Below are positions 5,286 to 5,376 of a stretch of DNA of 5,376 nt, piece after piece. Positions within the stretch are counted from its first letter, which is position 1; every line of letters begins with the position of its first letter. A program made the position numbers and the translations under genes. The DNA is from Bacillota bacterium (lineage in GTDB: Bacteria > Bacillota > Clostridia > Lachnospirales > Lachnospiraceae): positions 1-5,376 of the forward strand of contig JAEZUR010000171.1 of NCBI GenBank assembly GCA_023420935.1, read 5' to 3'. Below the pieces are notes generated by a model. The model ran no database searches, was not told where the DNA came from, and saw nothing but the letters and a program-made list of their open reading frames with translations.

Positions 5286-5376
5286 ATGGCTGACTATATC
5301 TTGAAGACCTATGGACTTACGAAGCAATATCGAAATAATATTGCAGTTAACAATGTAAATATGAAAATTAATAAAG
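5286..5376 (+). CDS. ABC transporter ATP-binding protein, BcrA/lantibiotic-protection type (3' end outside window)
   Basis: Only the first 30 codons are visible. They read MADYILKTYGLTKQY then RNNIAVNNVNMKINK, the usual N-terminus of ABC ATPases: an xLTKxY strand followed by AVNNVNM and a lysine-rich turn just before the Walker A loop, which lies beyond the window. The NNVNM form is the one I associate with the bacitracin/lantibiotic-protection subgroup. AGGAGAG at 5272-5278 is seven bases before the ATG. The gene sits 92 bases after the response regulator stop and has its own predicted regulated promoter. A permease gene, and perhaps a histidine kinase, should follow if the module is typical. 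Confidence 0.85.
   Translation, partial: MADYILKTYGLTKQYRNNIAVNNVNMKINK

Overview
The window looks like an accessory stretch of a low-to-moderate-GC Firmicute, most likely a clostridial or related anaerobe. The reasons are strong purine-rich ribosome binding sites, AT-rich spacers, and the gene families present: DUF998, CPBP protease, RDD, a clostridial-type serine recombinase, and an OmpR-type regulator next to a BcrA-like ABC ATPase. The species cannot be named from this sequence. By eye, the first ~590 bases are richer in G+C than the rest, which suggests a mosaic.

Layout, all genes on the + strand. Positions 2-589 hold the 3' part of a DUF998 membrane protein. Two tiny reading frames (573-671, 631-699) fill the gap to a complete CPBP intramembrane protease (708-1535). 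A short decayed spacer (1536-1788), with a promoter-like AT-rich stretch and an aborted three-codon start, precedes an RDD-family membrane protein (1792-2295). A serine recombinase follows (2338-3261), split by a single in-frame amber codon at 2707-2709. From 3262 to 3818 no credible gene is present. This part holds a hairpin bracketed by short direct repeats and four copies of a TATGTTCCC-type repeat that may be the remains of an insertion-sequence end. A rho-independent terminator (3819-3860) closes this half.

The right-hand part is a regulatory module. A promoter at 3862-3918 drives a chimeric, broken leader region: the N-terminus of a YycO-like protein is joined out of frame to the C-terminal half of a TVP38/TMEM64 (VTT) membrane protein that carries a further frameshift. 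An intact OmpR/PhoB-type response regulator (4501-5193) follows, then a second promoter (5193-5249) and the start of an ABC transporter ATPase of the lantibiotic/bacitracin-protection type (5286 to the window end). No histidine kinase lies in the window.

The most interesting signal is that the two promoters are near-copies. Each carries four TTAAG-like boxes at exact 11-bp steps, followed by a -10-like hexamer at the same offset and no good -35. This is what is expected of a head-to-tail binding OmpR-family activator, so the response regulator probably controls both its own operon and the adjacent transporter. No wholly new defence or biosynthetic system is evident. The rest of the window reads as decaying mobile and membrane-protein genes.
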